Made by a program: the position numbers and the translations under genes. The notes below the pieces were generated by a model. It saw only the letters and a program-made list of their open reading frames with translations, was not told the origin of the DNA and searched no databases. From the NCBI RefSeq assembly GCF_023343835.1, contig NC_064437.1, positions 12,365,001 through 12,429,000 of the forward strand: DNA of 64,000 bases. Direction: 5' to 3'. This DNA comes from Lagopus muta (Eukaryota; Chordata; Aves; Galliformes; Phasianidae). Within the stretch, counting starts at the first letter, position 1. Each line of letters begins with the position of its first letter. This document shows positions 12,401 to 23,600 of the stretch, piece by piece.

Positions 12401-13423
12401 TTCCCATCTGCCTTTCAGAGCTTTGAACTGACACCATTAGATAGGATCTTTCTCACTAACTTTAACAAGAAAGTTATCATCAAATGCAATGGCTTTTTAA
12501 CCTGTCTGATAAGGAGCTTTGTGTGTTTCAATGTAAGTGAGTTGATGCTGTTAATGAAAGAATCAATAGCAAACTGATCAATGAACCATCAACCCAGACA
12601 TAGTTTTGTGCCTGTTATATCCATATTTCTGTCTAAAGGATAAATTTGTCCTAAACATCACTTAATTTCCATTCAGAGTTTCTGCTACCAAGTAGATAAG
12701 TATAGAAATAGGTATAGAAATGGATTTGTATTTTTCCCGACTAAACAAATGAAAGTGCCTGGAAACAAATAATTCATTTGCTATAGTTAAAAGGCAAACA
12801 TACTTGTCAAGATCTTTAACTATAATTGAAGAAAAAAAATTTAAATTCAAAGATGAATGTTTAAACTTCACTTAGTGGACAGCCAGTAAGGCCATTTATA
12901 GTTGTTTCAGTGTGGTTCAAATGCCATAAGCAATGCTCACAAGAAGGTGCTGGTTATTGCAATCAAGAAGAAGTCTGAACTTGAAGTTGTTTGACATTAT
13001 ACCCTGTGCACCATGCTATCAGTATCGAGGCACCATCAGCAGCAGGCTGCATGATCAGCAAGGTGGAACTCTGTAAGATGGCATCCCTGAGACTGTTAAT
13101 TTTAGACACAGATTTTAAATAAAGAATCAGCAGCTCTGGAGGTGATACATTCTGGTGTGATTTGAAGCACCCTGAGTCTTAGTTTGAATCTGAATATTTC
13201 CAGGCTCCCAAAATCTTGTCACCGTAATATTTGATTCTTACATAAATGAGGCCCCATTAGCCAGTCATCTAAGCCCTGAGATGGGCAGAATCCAACTCTG
13301 CCAACGCTTCATAGTAGCTTCTTGCAAGATTAAGCCAGCATCTGTACTTGGACTATCACTTTTTATCACTCCTAGGCAATCCCTCATGTGAAACGGTTTC
13401 AAACTCACAGGCATAACTAAAAT
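9472..13423. other. Non-coding unique DNA, two chance-sized open frames
   Basis: No repeat family is recognised over these 4 kb. Two plus-strand ATG-initiated open frames lie close together, 115 codons at 11259-11606 and 107 codons at 11702-12025, in different reading frames and with overlapping minus-strand frames. The first has a good Kozak context (GGCCATGG). Neither has a domain, signal peptide or composition that I recognise, so I do not call them genes. Confidence 0.5.
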
Positions 13424-13424
13424 T

Positions 13425-13460
13425 ATGATACACAATGATACACAACCTTTAATGATACAC
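13425..13460 (+). repeat. Three short direct repeats of ATGATACAC
   Basis: ATGATACAC occurs at 13425-13433, 13435-13443 and 13452-13460, immediately before the octamer tail of the minus-strand CR1 that begins at 13464. It may be a small local duplication at the insertion point, or chance. Confidence 0.7.
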
Positions 13461-13463
13461 GAG

Positions 13464-13640
13464 TCATAGAATCATAGAATCATAGAATCATAGAATCATA
13501 GAATCATAGAATCATAGAATCGCTTGGGTTAGAAGGGACTTCAAAGATCTTCTAGTTCCAGCCCCTTGCCATGGAGAGTGCTGCCAGCTGCTAGATGAGG
13601 CACTAGATCAGGTTATACACAAGGTCATTTTGAAACTTCT
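13464..13640 (-). mobile_element. CR1 LINE tail with seven perfect octamers
   Basis: Read on the minus strand this is a CR1 3' end. On the plus strand it starts with seven uninterrupted TCATAGAA octamers (13464-13519). Next come 'GGGTTAGAAGGGACTTCAAAGATC' (in pieces from 13525) and the 'TAGTTCCAGCCCCTTGCCATGG' region (in pieces to about 13574). The sequence then becomes more diverged to about 13640. Retention of seven perfect tail units suggests either a fairly young insertion or secondary microsatellite expansion of the tail. The body is 5'-truncated to about 120 bases. Confidence 0.93.
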
Positions 13641-14480
13641 GCATTGTTAGTGCCACTCACTGAGTCTCAGTTTGATGCACAGGGTATCAGGCAGTGGCAC
13701 AACACATCCATGCCAGTGAAGAGCTTGAGTTAACACAAACATGGCATAAGCAAATTCACCCCTTCTTGCTGCACCCACACAGCCATGTGGGAATTTGTCC
13801 CAGGATATAATAGCTTTCCAGGGAGTAAAACAAGTCTTTAAAAAGAAAAGTCTTCTTAATAACAAGATAGCCAGGTATTTAAGCAAAGGGTCTTTTGTTT
13901 TGGGTATGTTCTGTTAGCTGAACTAAAGCAAACCAGGCAGAGCTTAAATTAAGAGAGGAAGCTGGAAATAGTTGTTTATTTATTGGCTTTTTTTTTTTTT
14001 TTTTAAGAAGTTATCAGTCATTAGATAGAGACAAAAAAAATCACAGTGGGAGACTTGTAGAATAGTTCTTACGATCCTCAAGGGCATTTCTTTCAGTCTT
14101 TCAACAACAGTACTGGTCTATATCATAAGTCTTACTTATAAAGAGGCTTTCGGGCAATTTCACACTGCTTTTCTCTGATGCCGCCCCAAAAAACATGTAA
14201 ACCCAAGGGATTAGTAGTGACTTAGAAGGAAAACAGTGTAAAGTTACAGGATGAACTGAGCCAGTGCAGCTGCCTTGTTGCACTGTTCCCTTGGGCTACT
14301 ACAATGAATGAAACATATCTAAGTGCCCCAGCCCACTCCCACATCCCAGTGTACAGCTCTTTTGTGATATTGTGCACTAGAATTACTCACTCTCAGCGGG
14401 ATGTCAAGGCTTTAAAGGCCAGGAGTTTGGAAAGAGAGAAGCGTTTGCTATCTTGAAGCTGAAAGTTAAACCTCCTTTTC
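13641..14480. other. Non-coding DNA with a poly(T) run
   Basis: No gene is recognised. A 17-base poly(T) lies at 13988-14004. Short minus-strand open frames are chance-sized. Confidence 0.5.
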
Positions 14481-14720
14481 TATTTCTTTTTTGACAGTAA
14501 CAATTGGGGAGTGCATAAACAAAATGTTTACTCGTGCATTGCAGTTGGTAGCCTATTTTGATTCAATTATTTTTCCATTACAATATTGTAGCATGGAAAA
14601 ATAAATGATGGCATTAATTATCCATTGTGGAGCTGTCCAGAATTACAGGTATCAATTATGCTGCGTTGCAAAGAGTTAATGATACTGTACATCCCAGAGA
14701 CTTACTTTGAGAGTATGTAT
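14481..14720. promoter_or_regulatory. Candidate regulatory element rich in paired TF-type motifs
   Basis: Several symmetrical motifs occur within about 130 bases. An inverted FOX-type pair, TAAACA and TGTTTA with a 3-base spacer, lies at 14516-14530. A perfect 12-base palindrome, TACAATATTGTA, at 14579-14590 contains two inverted SOX-type ACAAT cores. A homeodomain-type TAATTA lies near 14615, followed at once by CCATTGT, another SOX-type core. This density, in DNA that otherwise looks unconstrained, suggests a conserved enhancer-like element. The motif matches are visible. Function and conservation are inferred and untested. Confidence 0.25.
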
Positions 14721-17700
14721 TCTCATTTGTTAAATTCTATTTGCAGAGGAACAAGCCAAAGCATAAATAGAGCTCATTTATTTGTTTTCATCTGTTGTTT
14801 ACTCTATTAACTAACTTACATCTACTTAATTCACTTCACATTTAAATTGTTACAAAAAACATTTTGCAGTCTGCAGTAGTCTTTCTGTAAGCACTGCAAA
14901 TGAAATAGACAAAAATTTCATGTCAGTCTTCAGTATGCACAATCCCTACTTTTAAATATAGGTCTTACAAACCCATCACCTCAGGAAAAATCTATATAGC
15001 TCATTCCCATTTTCTAAGTGATTTATTTGTTTCGATTACAGTTGCATAGATACTTGTGACAATTCCACATGATGGAATATTTAGCATTCACTTGTCAGAA
15101 AGGACTGTGAAAAAGAGTGGGAGTATATATTTATTTCATGCTGTTAGAAGTCAATAGCAGTAATCTGTTACTTCAAAATTGGAACTAGAGTATTTTTAAA
15201 AGCTCTTTAGTCCTTCTGATCTATGTTTTAATATTCCTACTCGCTCAGTCAGTGAGTAAAGGGCTATTCAGAGTGGGTAAGGGTAGAGTTTTGCTTAGTA
15301 AATAGTGCATGATCAGACTTATTCCTTTCTCATTGAAGTGCTGTAAGGATTAATTTGTTAATGTCAGTGCAGCACTTTGAAGATATAATAAAGAAAATAA
15401 AGTTACTCTGGTGATGAGTGCCACAGAAGTGTCTATAAATGAATAAAGTGCAGTCTAAGTGCTAAGTATTATTATGATTACTGCCTGCATTTTCAAAGAA
15501 GTGGTTAAATACAGTGGGATGTGGGTGTAAAATTACATTTTAAATGGATCTATTTTTGAGATTACTTATCAGCATGATTAGTGTGATAATAATTACATTT
15601 ATCATTAATAATACATTTTTGAAAAGTTAGGCGAAAAAAGCTGCAAGTTTGATTTTGCCAGAAATGCACAGTGCTTTCCAAAAGCAATCTGTGGAACTTG
15701 TCTCTGGAATGCAGCTGTGTAAGATTTCACTAACATCTTGCAGGTGGAGCCTAATTTTAGTTCAGCGTCGAGAAGGGGGAATTGTTTTCTCTGATATACA
15801 CAGCAGCATAACAGCAGCAAAGCAGGTGGAGCTTTAGACAAGTACTTGTTTACTTTTCTGTTGAAAAAAAAATCAACCACAGATGATTCATATCATTAAT
15901 CATACAGTTTCAATTTGATTTTAACAAGTCTAACAAAATAGTCTGGAGCATTTTTGACCTACTGATTCTCAAATGTGGAACAAGCCCAACAGCATGGAAA
16001 ATGTTCAGAAAATGAGCATTCAATCCTAAATATAGTGGAGTAGGAGCTGGTAAATGGTGGGAAGGAAAATTTAGAAATGCATCTGCTCGGTCACAAAGAG
16101 CGAGCTGCAAAATCAGTCTTAACAATTTCTCTGTCAGATTCAACAGTCTCTCATTAAGACTGAAGTTAAGTTTTTGTAGAGCTTTGAGATTGTTGTGTTG
16201 CAAAACACGGAATAGAAGAAGGAGACAGAAACTGTGCAACAACTCACTGTTCTTATTTGCAAAGTGAGTCCAATTAGCAAAGTTAGTATATTGAAAATCA
16301 TTCATTTATTTGTGATCAGTTTATGCTTTAATCTCACCAAAAATCCTCCTTAACTGAATGAGCAACAACTGATGACTTTTTCATTCTTTGTTATGAAACT
16401 TTTCGGTTTTTATGTAGCATGGTAGAGTAATTCTACAGGATTCCTAGGGTTCTAGGCTTCCTCATTTGGGATTTTCCAATCTGTTACCTTGAAAACCCCT
16501 ATTGTCCTTTCATGATCTATGCTCCATGTTCTGCTATGTGCTGTTTTTCAGTCTTAACTGTAATGAGATGTTGAGTACTAGACTAGACAATCTGCACATC
16601 TTTGGCTTGTTATTTCCAATTGTTCCTCTAAAATTAACTGAATGGATTCAAGAACTATTGCTTTATGTATTTATTTCCAAACATCATTTGGGGGAGTTCA
16701 ATAACATATTACCCTTGACTACATAGACCTCACCTTCCAAATATCTCCCTTAATGAACAAGGAAGGATGAAAATTTGTCTCTATTAAAGGAGTTTATAGT
16801 AAATTTTTAAGATTTCTAAGTTGCTCCCATATTGACAATCAGATGGGCTAATTAGAGATCTATGTTCTGAGTTCTTTTCCTTTCTTTTGCTCTAATCAGA
16901 TGTATGATGTCTAAATAATTCCTGAGAAGGGCAATAATTTACTTAATCGATTCAGCGATCATCCATTTATTTCTTATAATATGTAGCTTTGATAACAACA
17001 AGATGCATTTTATCCACTGGTTCCACAGTCACTTTTTCCAAACATCTTAGCAACCTCAGAAATGCAGCATGCTCTGGAGTTTCTGGGTGCAAACTGTTAA
17101 CTTCTCTCCAGGTAATACTAGTGTGAAATCCTCTGGTAGAGACATGACTGTGAAGCCCAGAAACAGAGTTCACCTTAACTTGTTTTTTGTATTATCCTAG
17201 CACTTACAAGAGTTCTTCCAGACATAAGAATGGCCTAAGAGCTCTTTATACTGAGTGCATGTTTTGTTGAGTTGCATCTGTCATCACCTTATTCTGTATG
17301 CACATGGCCTGGGCACCAGTGGCGTTTGGTCTCCTTTCTGTCTGTTCCAACCTATGCATTGCACCTGGCTGAGGATGAGATATGAGCTAAACAGGGGATT
17401 CCCCCCATTGTGGTTCTGCGCATGGAGGTTTGTGAAGGAAAATCTGGTGTACTTGGATGTAAGTTCACTGTCAATTTTGAGAAAATGGTAATATTCCAGG
17501 AAGGATTTTGTGGTCATTTCTTGCGCTGCTGTGCTGCCCCAATTGTAGGACCAATTTATCATTGATGCTGAATATCATCTTCTGAAATATTTAATGGAGA
17601 TTATAGCATTTATAGCTGGTATCATAAAACAGAGCTTTCAAAACCTACAAAAATGATATCCCAGTGTTGAAAAAGGAGGGCTGAACAGTAATTCCCTTAA

Positions 17701-19463
17701 GTCTATCTTTTTGATATTGATTTATGCCTTCACCAGAAGCAAACTACAACTGCATGTGTAAAAAGTCTGCTCCCTCCACTGCAATACTGGAAGTGTTGCT
17801 ATTTCTGTGTGTATAGGTTATCATTGCTGGTACCATTCAAAGAATATTATTTCTATGCCATAATAAATAAGAAACAAATAAGAAATGATGTTTGTTTCTA
17901 GTACTATCATCAAAACTGCACAACGCTGTTAAAGATGTTATTCAGACCCACAATGGAGGAACGTCCTTGGGCCTTGCATTCCCAAGAAGAGAATAGAAGT
18001 ATGTGAAGATATTGCAGCATTTGAAAAGAAGCCAACTTTTAGAATCACACAACCTGGGGACTCTTCTTGCCTCTGCCTTGTTTCACTGTTTCTTGAATTT
18101 AATGAGTACCTGGGATACTCACAGAATATAACCTCTGCTAAGTTTTAAAACATAATCAAAGGCATTCTAAATATTCTTATTGCTTAAGCTCAATTTATTC
18201 TGCAAATATTTCCCAAGTCTATATTTCCACCTCTATATTTCTGATGCCTTAAGATTCTGTTAACCCAAAAATAAGCCTTGTAAGTCTTTCTAGGATTTCC
18301 ATGTTTTTCCGTCAAACCAATTTGAGCTGACATATTCTGTTCTTCTATATTTTTTTGTAAGTGATGGAATCAGACCTCAAATTCAGCAGAAGTTGAACGT
18401 GCTCAATACTTAAACGTTGATCATAACAGTAACAATGTTGTTTTGATATCAGTTAAAGAAAATGGAGTTTGCTTTCTCCATGATATTTCAGCAGTTCCTT
18501 TCTCAACTGAGGAAGGATAAGTTACTGTGCTGATTAATATTATTAGTAAAAAGAAGTCCTCCTGAACCAATGTTTCCCCGTGTAAATCAGGGTAACTCTT
18601 TCCAAGTGATGCACCAGCATGATATAGAGCCAAGTCTTTTGTCATGTTGGCCACAGTTAACTGTATTTGGTGAACAAAAACTGTCTGGGGAATTCAGACT
18701 TTATGCTTTACAGAAATAATGGTGTTGTGTCAGGGCTTCACATTAAAGGTAATTACAAAAGACCATATCCTTGTTTTAAACTGTTGACAAGCCCAAAAGT
18801 AATCAGTAAATGCAATGCTGCAAAGAACTAAGTCATCACTGTAGAACTGATGAGGTGAGGTTTGTTTGTTTGTTTGTTTGTTTCCTTGTTTTGTCCTTTT
18901 TTTGGATGTTACCTTCTGTATCAGAAGATCCAGATGCACATTTCTTTTTGAAGGAATCGAATCTGCTTTTTCCCGGGGCCAGGTTATGTACAGAGAAAAG
19001 AACTGATGCCACATGACAGTGTGCTTGCTGGTTTGCAGGGACAGTTAGGTCAGTTCTTTAAATGTTGGTTTCCCTTGCTATGGTAATTCTAGTGATAAAA
19101 ATACAAGGAGCTTAAGGAGTAGCTCTGCATCAAGAGCACTTTATGGCTTCAAGGAAACAAAATCATAAATTTTCTAGAGCACTTTAGTTCTGCAGCTAAA
19201 GAAGCATTTTGTGGGGAATTTTGTAAATGAAAATATGAGCAGGATTTGATTATTCTATTTTCAGTTTCTGAAAGTCATAGGAGAATGTGGTCGTATTGCA
19301 GAAACATTTGTTGGATGAAGTAATAAGCATATAAAATATAATATTTTAATTTCTCAAAAGAAAGCTCAGCTGAGAAATTGTAATAAGAAAGGACTTCTTT
19401 CACTGAATTATGAAATGAGAGCAGATGACTTTACTGTTGGAGACTGGAAGTCACCAGTGCCCC
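14721..19463. other. Non-coding DNA, nothing recognised except a (GTTT)n repeat
   Basis: This 4.7-kb stretch holds no repeat family or RNA gene that I can recognise. A (GTTT)n repeat lies at 18861-18883. Open frames reach 131 codons (minus strand, 15910-16305) but have no recognisable domain and fit random expectation for AT-rich DNA. Confidence 0.5.
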
Positions 19464-19604
19464 AGAATCACAGAATCACAGAATCACAGAATTGTAGGGG
19501 TTGGAAGGGACCTTCAGAGATCATTGAGTCCAACCCCCCTGCCAAAGCAGGTTCCCTACAGTAGGTCGCACAGGTAGGCATCCAGGCAGGTCTTGAAGTC
19601 AGTG
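19464..19604 (-). mobile_element. CR1 LINE tail, little-diverged subfamily
   Basis: A minus-oriented CR1 3' end. On the plus strand it begins with three CAGAATCA-type octamers. It then carries 'GTAGGGGTTGGAAGGGACC', 'GAGTCCAACCCCCCTGCC', 'AAAGCAGGTTCCCTACAG' and 'CAGGCAGGTCTTGAA'. It reads close to the family consensus as I recall it, so it is probably one of the younger insertions here. Its 3' block is the reverse complement of the end of the large CR1 at 57103-58441, so both belong to the same or a sister subfamily. The element is 5'-truncated after about 140 bases. Confidence 0.95.
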
Positions 19605-20026
19605 TTTATGGATCTGCACTGCAAAGAACTATCTCTGCCACAGTTTCTTTCTGTTTGGTGAGGACTCCTGAAATCTTAATCAAATCTAACCATCAGCTCC
19701 TCTACCCAGCCTTCCCACTTCCCTCTTCTTGCTCAGCAAGAGCGTGCTTTTAAATAACAAAGAGCAATTTTAGGGAAAGAAAAAGAGGAGGAGTTTTTAA
19801 ATTAACACTGAAATTGTCAGAGACTAATTGTATGTTAGCATCAAACAAACGTTGTTGATGTTGTTGTTAGGTTTTGTGTTTTAAAAGTTTTCTGTAACCC
19901 CTAATCAAACATGGGCGAGAATCTGTTGAAACAATGTATGTAATTTGTTTACATTGTTAGTTGAGATAATTACAAAGCAAGCACAATGGAAATAACTGGT
20001 GTCTCACTTTTATGTGGAAAGTGTTT

Positions 20027-20053
20027 GGGGGGGGAGAGGAGGGGGGCAGAGGG
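20027..20053 (+). repeat. G-rich tract with G-quadruplex potential
   Basis: Runs of 8, 6 and 3 G occur within 27 bases, separated by AGAGGA and CAGA. The 8-G run can supply two tracts, so four G-tracts with short loops are available on the plus strand. It stands out in AT-rich surroundings. Confidence 0.7.
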
Positions 20054-20059
20054 AACACA

Positions 20060-20640
20060 ACAACTAACCAGCGGTTGTCAGCTGCTCTAAAATATTGCCT
20101 AATTTACAGTTGTTGCATATTAGCATTGCTAAGAATGCTGGGGACATAAAGTGTCATGTTGAATATAGGGTGATGACTTCATACTAGAGCAAGTCTGGGG
20201 ATATGATCAGTTTGCAGTCACAGAGAAATCAGCTTTAATTAATTTGAGTGCCAGCACTGTGTATAATTACACAGCATGAGAGTTTGCATGCAAATGCTAA
20301 AATGCTGATTGTTGAAATACTTGCACTTACTTATTAATACATTGGGACTAAGCAATACTGGCCTGTAAGCAAGGAATAGAAGGAACACACGGTGCTGTCA
20401 GGGTAATTTGCAGCGCCCTATAGTTAGAAAGCTGAATTCAGATAGTTCTGCTTCTTAAGTGATAAGCATAACATATTAGTCACTCTTGTGGGTGACATAC
20501 CTTGAAGCCCACTCTCAGTGCACGGCTAAAACAAGATGATCTCTTATTATTAAAGTTGTCAGAAACATAACAGCAGGATTTGAGCTTCATTTATTACAGA
20601 CACTAGCAACAACTCACTCTTGCATTTCAATTGCATTTTT
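20060..20640. promoter_or_regulatory. Candidate regulatory element with hairpin and octamer palindrome
   Basis: The stretch is complex and not repeat-derived. It contains a perfect inverted repeat, CTGTGTA-TAAT-TACACAG (20257-20274), with a homeodomain-type TAAT/ATTA core at its centre. Ten bases further on is a perfect 12-base palindrome, TTTGCATGCAAA (20283-20294), overlapping a perfect POU octamer ATGCAAAT (20288-20295). TTAATTAA-type sequence occurs near 20236. The G-rich tract at 20027 lies just upstream. Clustered POU and homeodomain-type sites are typical of developmental enhancers, but there is no conservation data here and the boundaries are arbitrary. Confidence 0.25.
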
Positions 20641-23600
20641 TTATTTACTTATTATATATTGTCACTTTTCTAAATTAAAAAAAAAAAAATGGCTGGCAGG
20701 CAAACGTAGTGCAGAAATTGCTGTAGCAAAATTAGCCCTCTTGTGCATTGTTCAGTACAGTTCTGAGACAATATCAAACAACCATAAACGGATCTTTGTC
20801 CCCCATCCAAAAATATTACTTAACTGTGTAAGGTCTTTTTCTGGACTTTACAGTTGCCAGCCTTGTGGTCTGAGGCATCAAAGCTGATAGCTAGAGAAAC
20901 AGAAGTCTTGTATGGTCCAGCCTTGGTTTTAATCACTATGTTGGTCTTAGCCACGTGTGACTAATCCTGTTTGCAATCAATTTATCTCAGTATTTTACTG
21001 CAGCAATGAGTTTCACTGATTAATTATATGCTAAATAATGAAGTAGCAGGGACAGTAAAATGTTATCCATTAATCTGGCTGAAAATCTTAAGTCTATTCA
21101 TGTACTCGGGGAAAAATCCAGAGGTCTTTTGTTGCCATTCATTAATTTATACATCAGCAACATCTGCTGCTACCTTACTCCTCTCTAAACTCAGATAGTC
21201 CAGTCTTCTTCTGTATCTCACCATATGGAAGCTTCTTCGTATCTTTAATCATGCAGTTCACCTTCTCTGGATCTTGTCAAAGTGTATTCATAATTCAGGG
21301 AAAAAAAAGGTTGAATGTACTTACTCATCACTCAGTGATTTTTGTATACATCTTGGTAGTATAACAGAGGTTAATAAAGGAGCTTACTTTGTATGTGTCT
21401 GAAAATTTGCTGATTTTTTTTTTCCTTTTTTTTTCTGTTGTTCCTGGAAGAATGTTTTTCATTTGCAAAACATTAACATTTGTCAGGATTATTTCCAGCC
21501 ACACAGAAAAATGTTCCTTTGTGTATTTTGATTATTTAAAGCAATTTTGTTTCTGTAATGCGTGTGTGCATCCAGCACAGCATGTTCACTGCTTTGAATG
21601 AATATGTGGGGAATGCTGTTAATTTCCTCATGTGCATGTACAGGAATGCTTTTGTTGTCGACTGCACATGTTGAGATGGATTTGCTTTGTCTTTCCTTTT
21701 GCATTCTTTATTTAGTGCAGACATCTTTACATTTGAAAAGTGATAATTTTTATAGATTACAAAATTGACCACATACTATATATGCTAGACACAGATATGG
21801 CTGGGGCATTTCTTGGACCCTCAAAATAATTCCAGAGTGTCATGTTAGGCACCTTCCCATCATGCTTAGAGCACTAGTTCCTTAAGAAGGATGTCTAAAC
21901 TGGGCAGATTGTATGTAGAAGGTTTTCCTTGGCTTATAGTGAGGAAATGTACTGCTCCTCCACAAAAAATCTTTGATGGCTTGATGAGTTTAAGAAGGCT
22001 CTAGAAAGTATTAGACCCAAATCTTTCCCCTAAAACACAATTTTTTCTGAATGCAGCAGATTATGCTACGTAGCCAGCAAGAAGTGCTCAGGGAGGTCCA
22101 CACTGTTGCTTCAAAGCTGCACTCCCTGTGGAGCCAGGGGCTGATAGCCTGAAAAGAGGGGGCAGAGACAGGATGGGTGAGATGATGTGCATCCCCCCAT
22201 AACCGTGTTTTCACTCACCAAGCTTCAAGGATGGCTTGAAAGCATCATGTTGAGAGGATTATGTGCTTCAGCCTGCCTTACCTTTGAGCATTTGTCTGAT
22301 TTTAAACACAGAAATAGCTTCACTGACTTCACTGGGATTATTCTTACACACAATTTTAAATATGTATTCAAGTGATTTACTAAATTGTGTTCACAGAAAT
22401 AATCGAAAGAAGCAGTAACATTGAAGGTGATGGGCCAACTGGATATCAAGCCCAGCCCATCTCTTTTCTCTCAAAATCATTAGATCTATTATTCTCCATT
22501 TTAAGGAAAAATCCTAGTTTCTTACATCCTCCTCTGTATGGATATTTTTACATTTTTTCTTCAGAAGGGATTCTTCCAACAGCCCTCATGAGCTGTCTTA
22601 GCTGTGAGGATACACTGTGCTGCGGTTTCAGCTCAAGTTTCATCAAATGGTTTGTCATAATTATACTGTCCCCTCAATGTGTATTTCAAGCAAACTCATG
22701 TATTTTTAAAAGAAAAAAAAAAGACATTTTTCCTGTTGTTTTCAAGAGACTTCAGTAGAACCCAGTGCTGAATAAATAATTGGCAGTACAGAAACACAGA
22801 AAAATATATTTTTCTTTTCTGAAACACAAGTCAGGCATAGGACTACAAAGGGGATAACTATGATTTAGAAACCTACAACTTAGTGTTTAATGGATGTGGA
22901 ACATTCCTTGCTGTGAAATGTTATAAATCACTCTTTGAAAGTAAACAACAGAATATTTGAAGGGCATGTTGGTAAGGGTTTTGTGTGATTCAGAGGTTAC
23001 ATGGAAACAATGGCCACCTGAAGACAGCATTATATCTGTGACAAAGAGCAACTCCACTCTGGTCATTTCCTAGACAGCAAAAAGGGGGGCTTTTTATTGT
23101 TCCATTGCTTCTGCTGTATCTTGGATATATTCTTATTTCTTCTAGTAAGATGAAATAAGATTTTCCACTCCTCTTCCTTCATTCTTAATTAGAAGCATTT
23201 TTCCACCCTGCTTTTTAGTCTATTGGACATGAAGGCTCTTCACTGCATTTGAATATAGTGTTAAGTGAACTGGTGACTCCCAGAAGACTTGATTCTGCCA
23301 TCCTTTTTCCTGTAGAGATTGATTTTGATACTGACTTTACCCATCCTGTGTCATTTCTTTCTTCTCAATAATTGTATTGAAATCAGTGGGACTATTCATA
23401 TTGGTAACTGCTCACCATGTAATGATGTTCAGAGCATGGCCCAGGAAAACTAATTGATGGCTAGTATGTTAGCCTGCATGACTATTGGTAGCTAAATCTG
23501 GTCTATTGAGTAGCTAGCTTAATAGCACTTTTCAGAGTAATTACAGCTTAGAATAATGAAGGCAGAGCTGGATCCTAACATGTTTTCTGACTCTGTTGCT

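Noticed and set aside
12933..13060. Possible processed pseudogene (Lys-rich coding-like start, CACAAGAAGGTGCTGG)
   Set aside because: I could not match it to a known protein. There is no poly(A) tail, and the open frame stops after a few codons.
15910..16305. 131-codon minus-strand open frame, Leu/Asn/Phe-rich
   Set aside because: Composition follows the local AT-rich sequence, and no motif is present.
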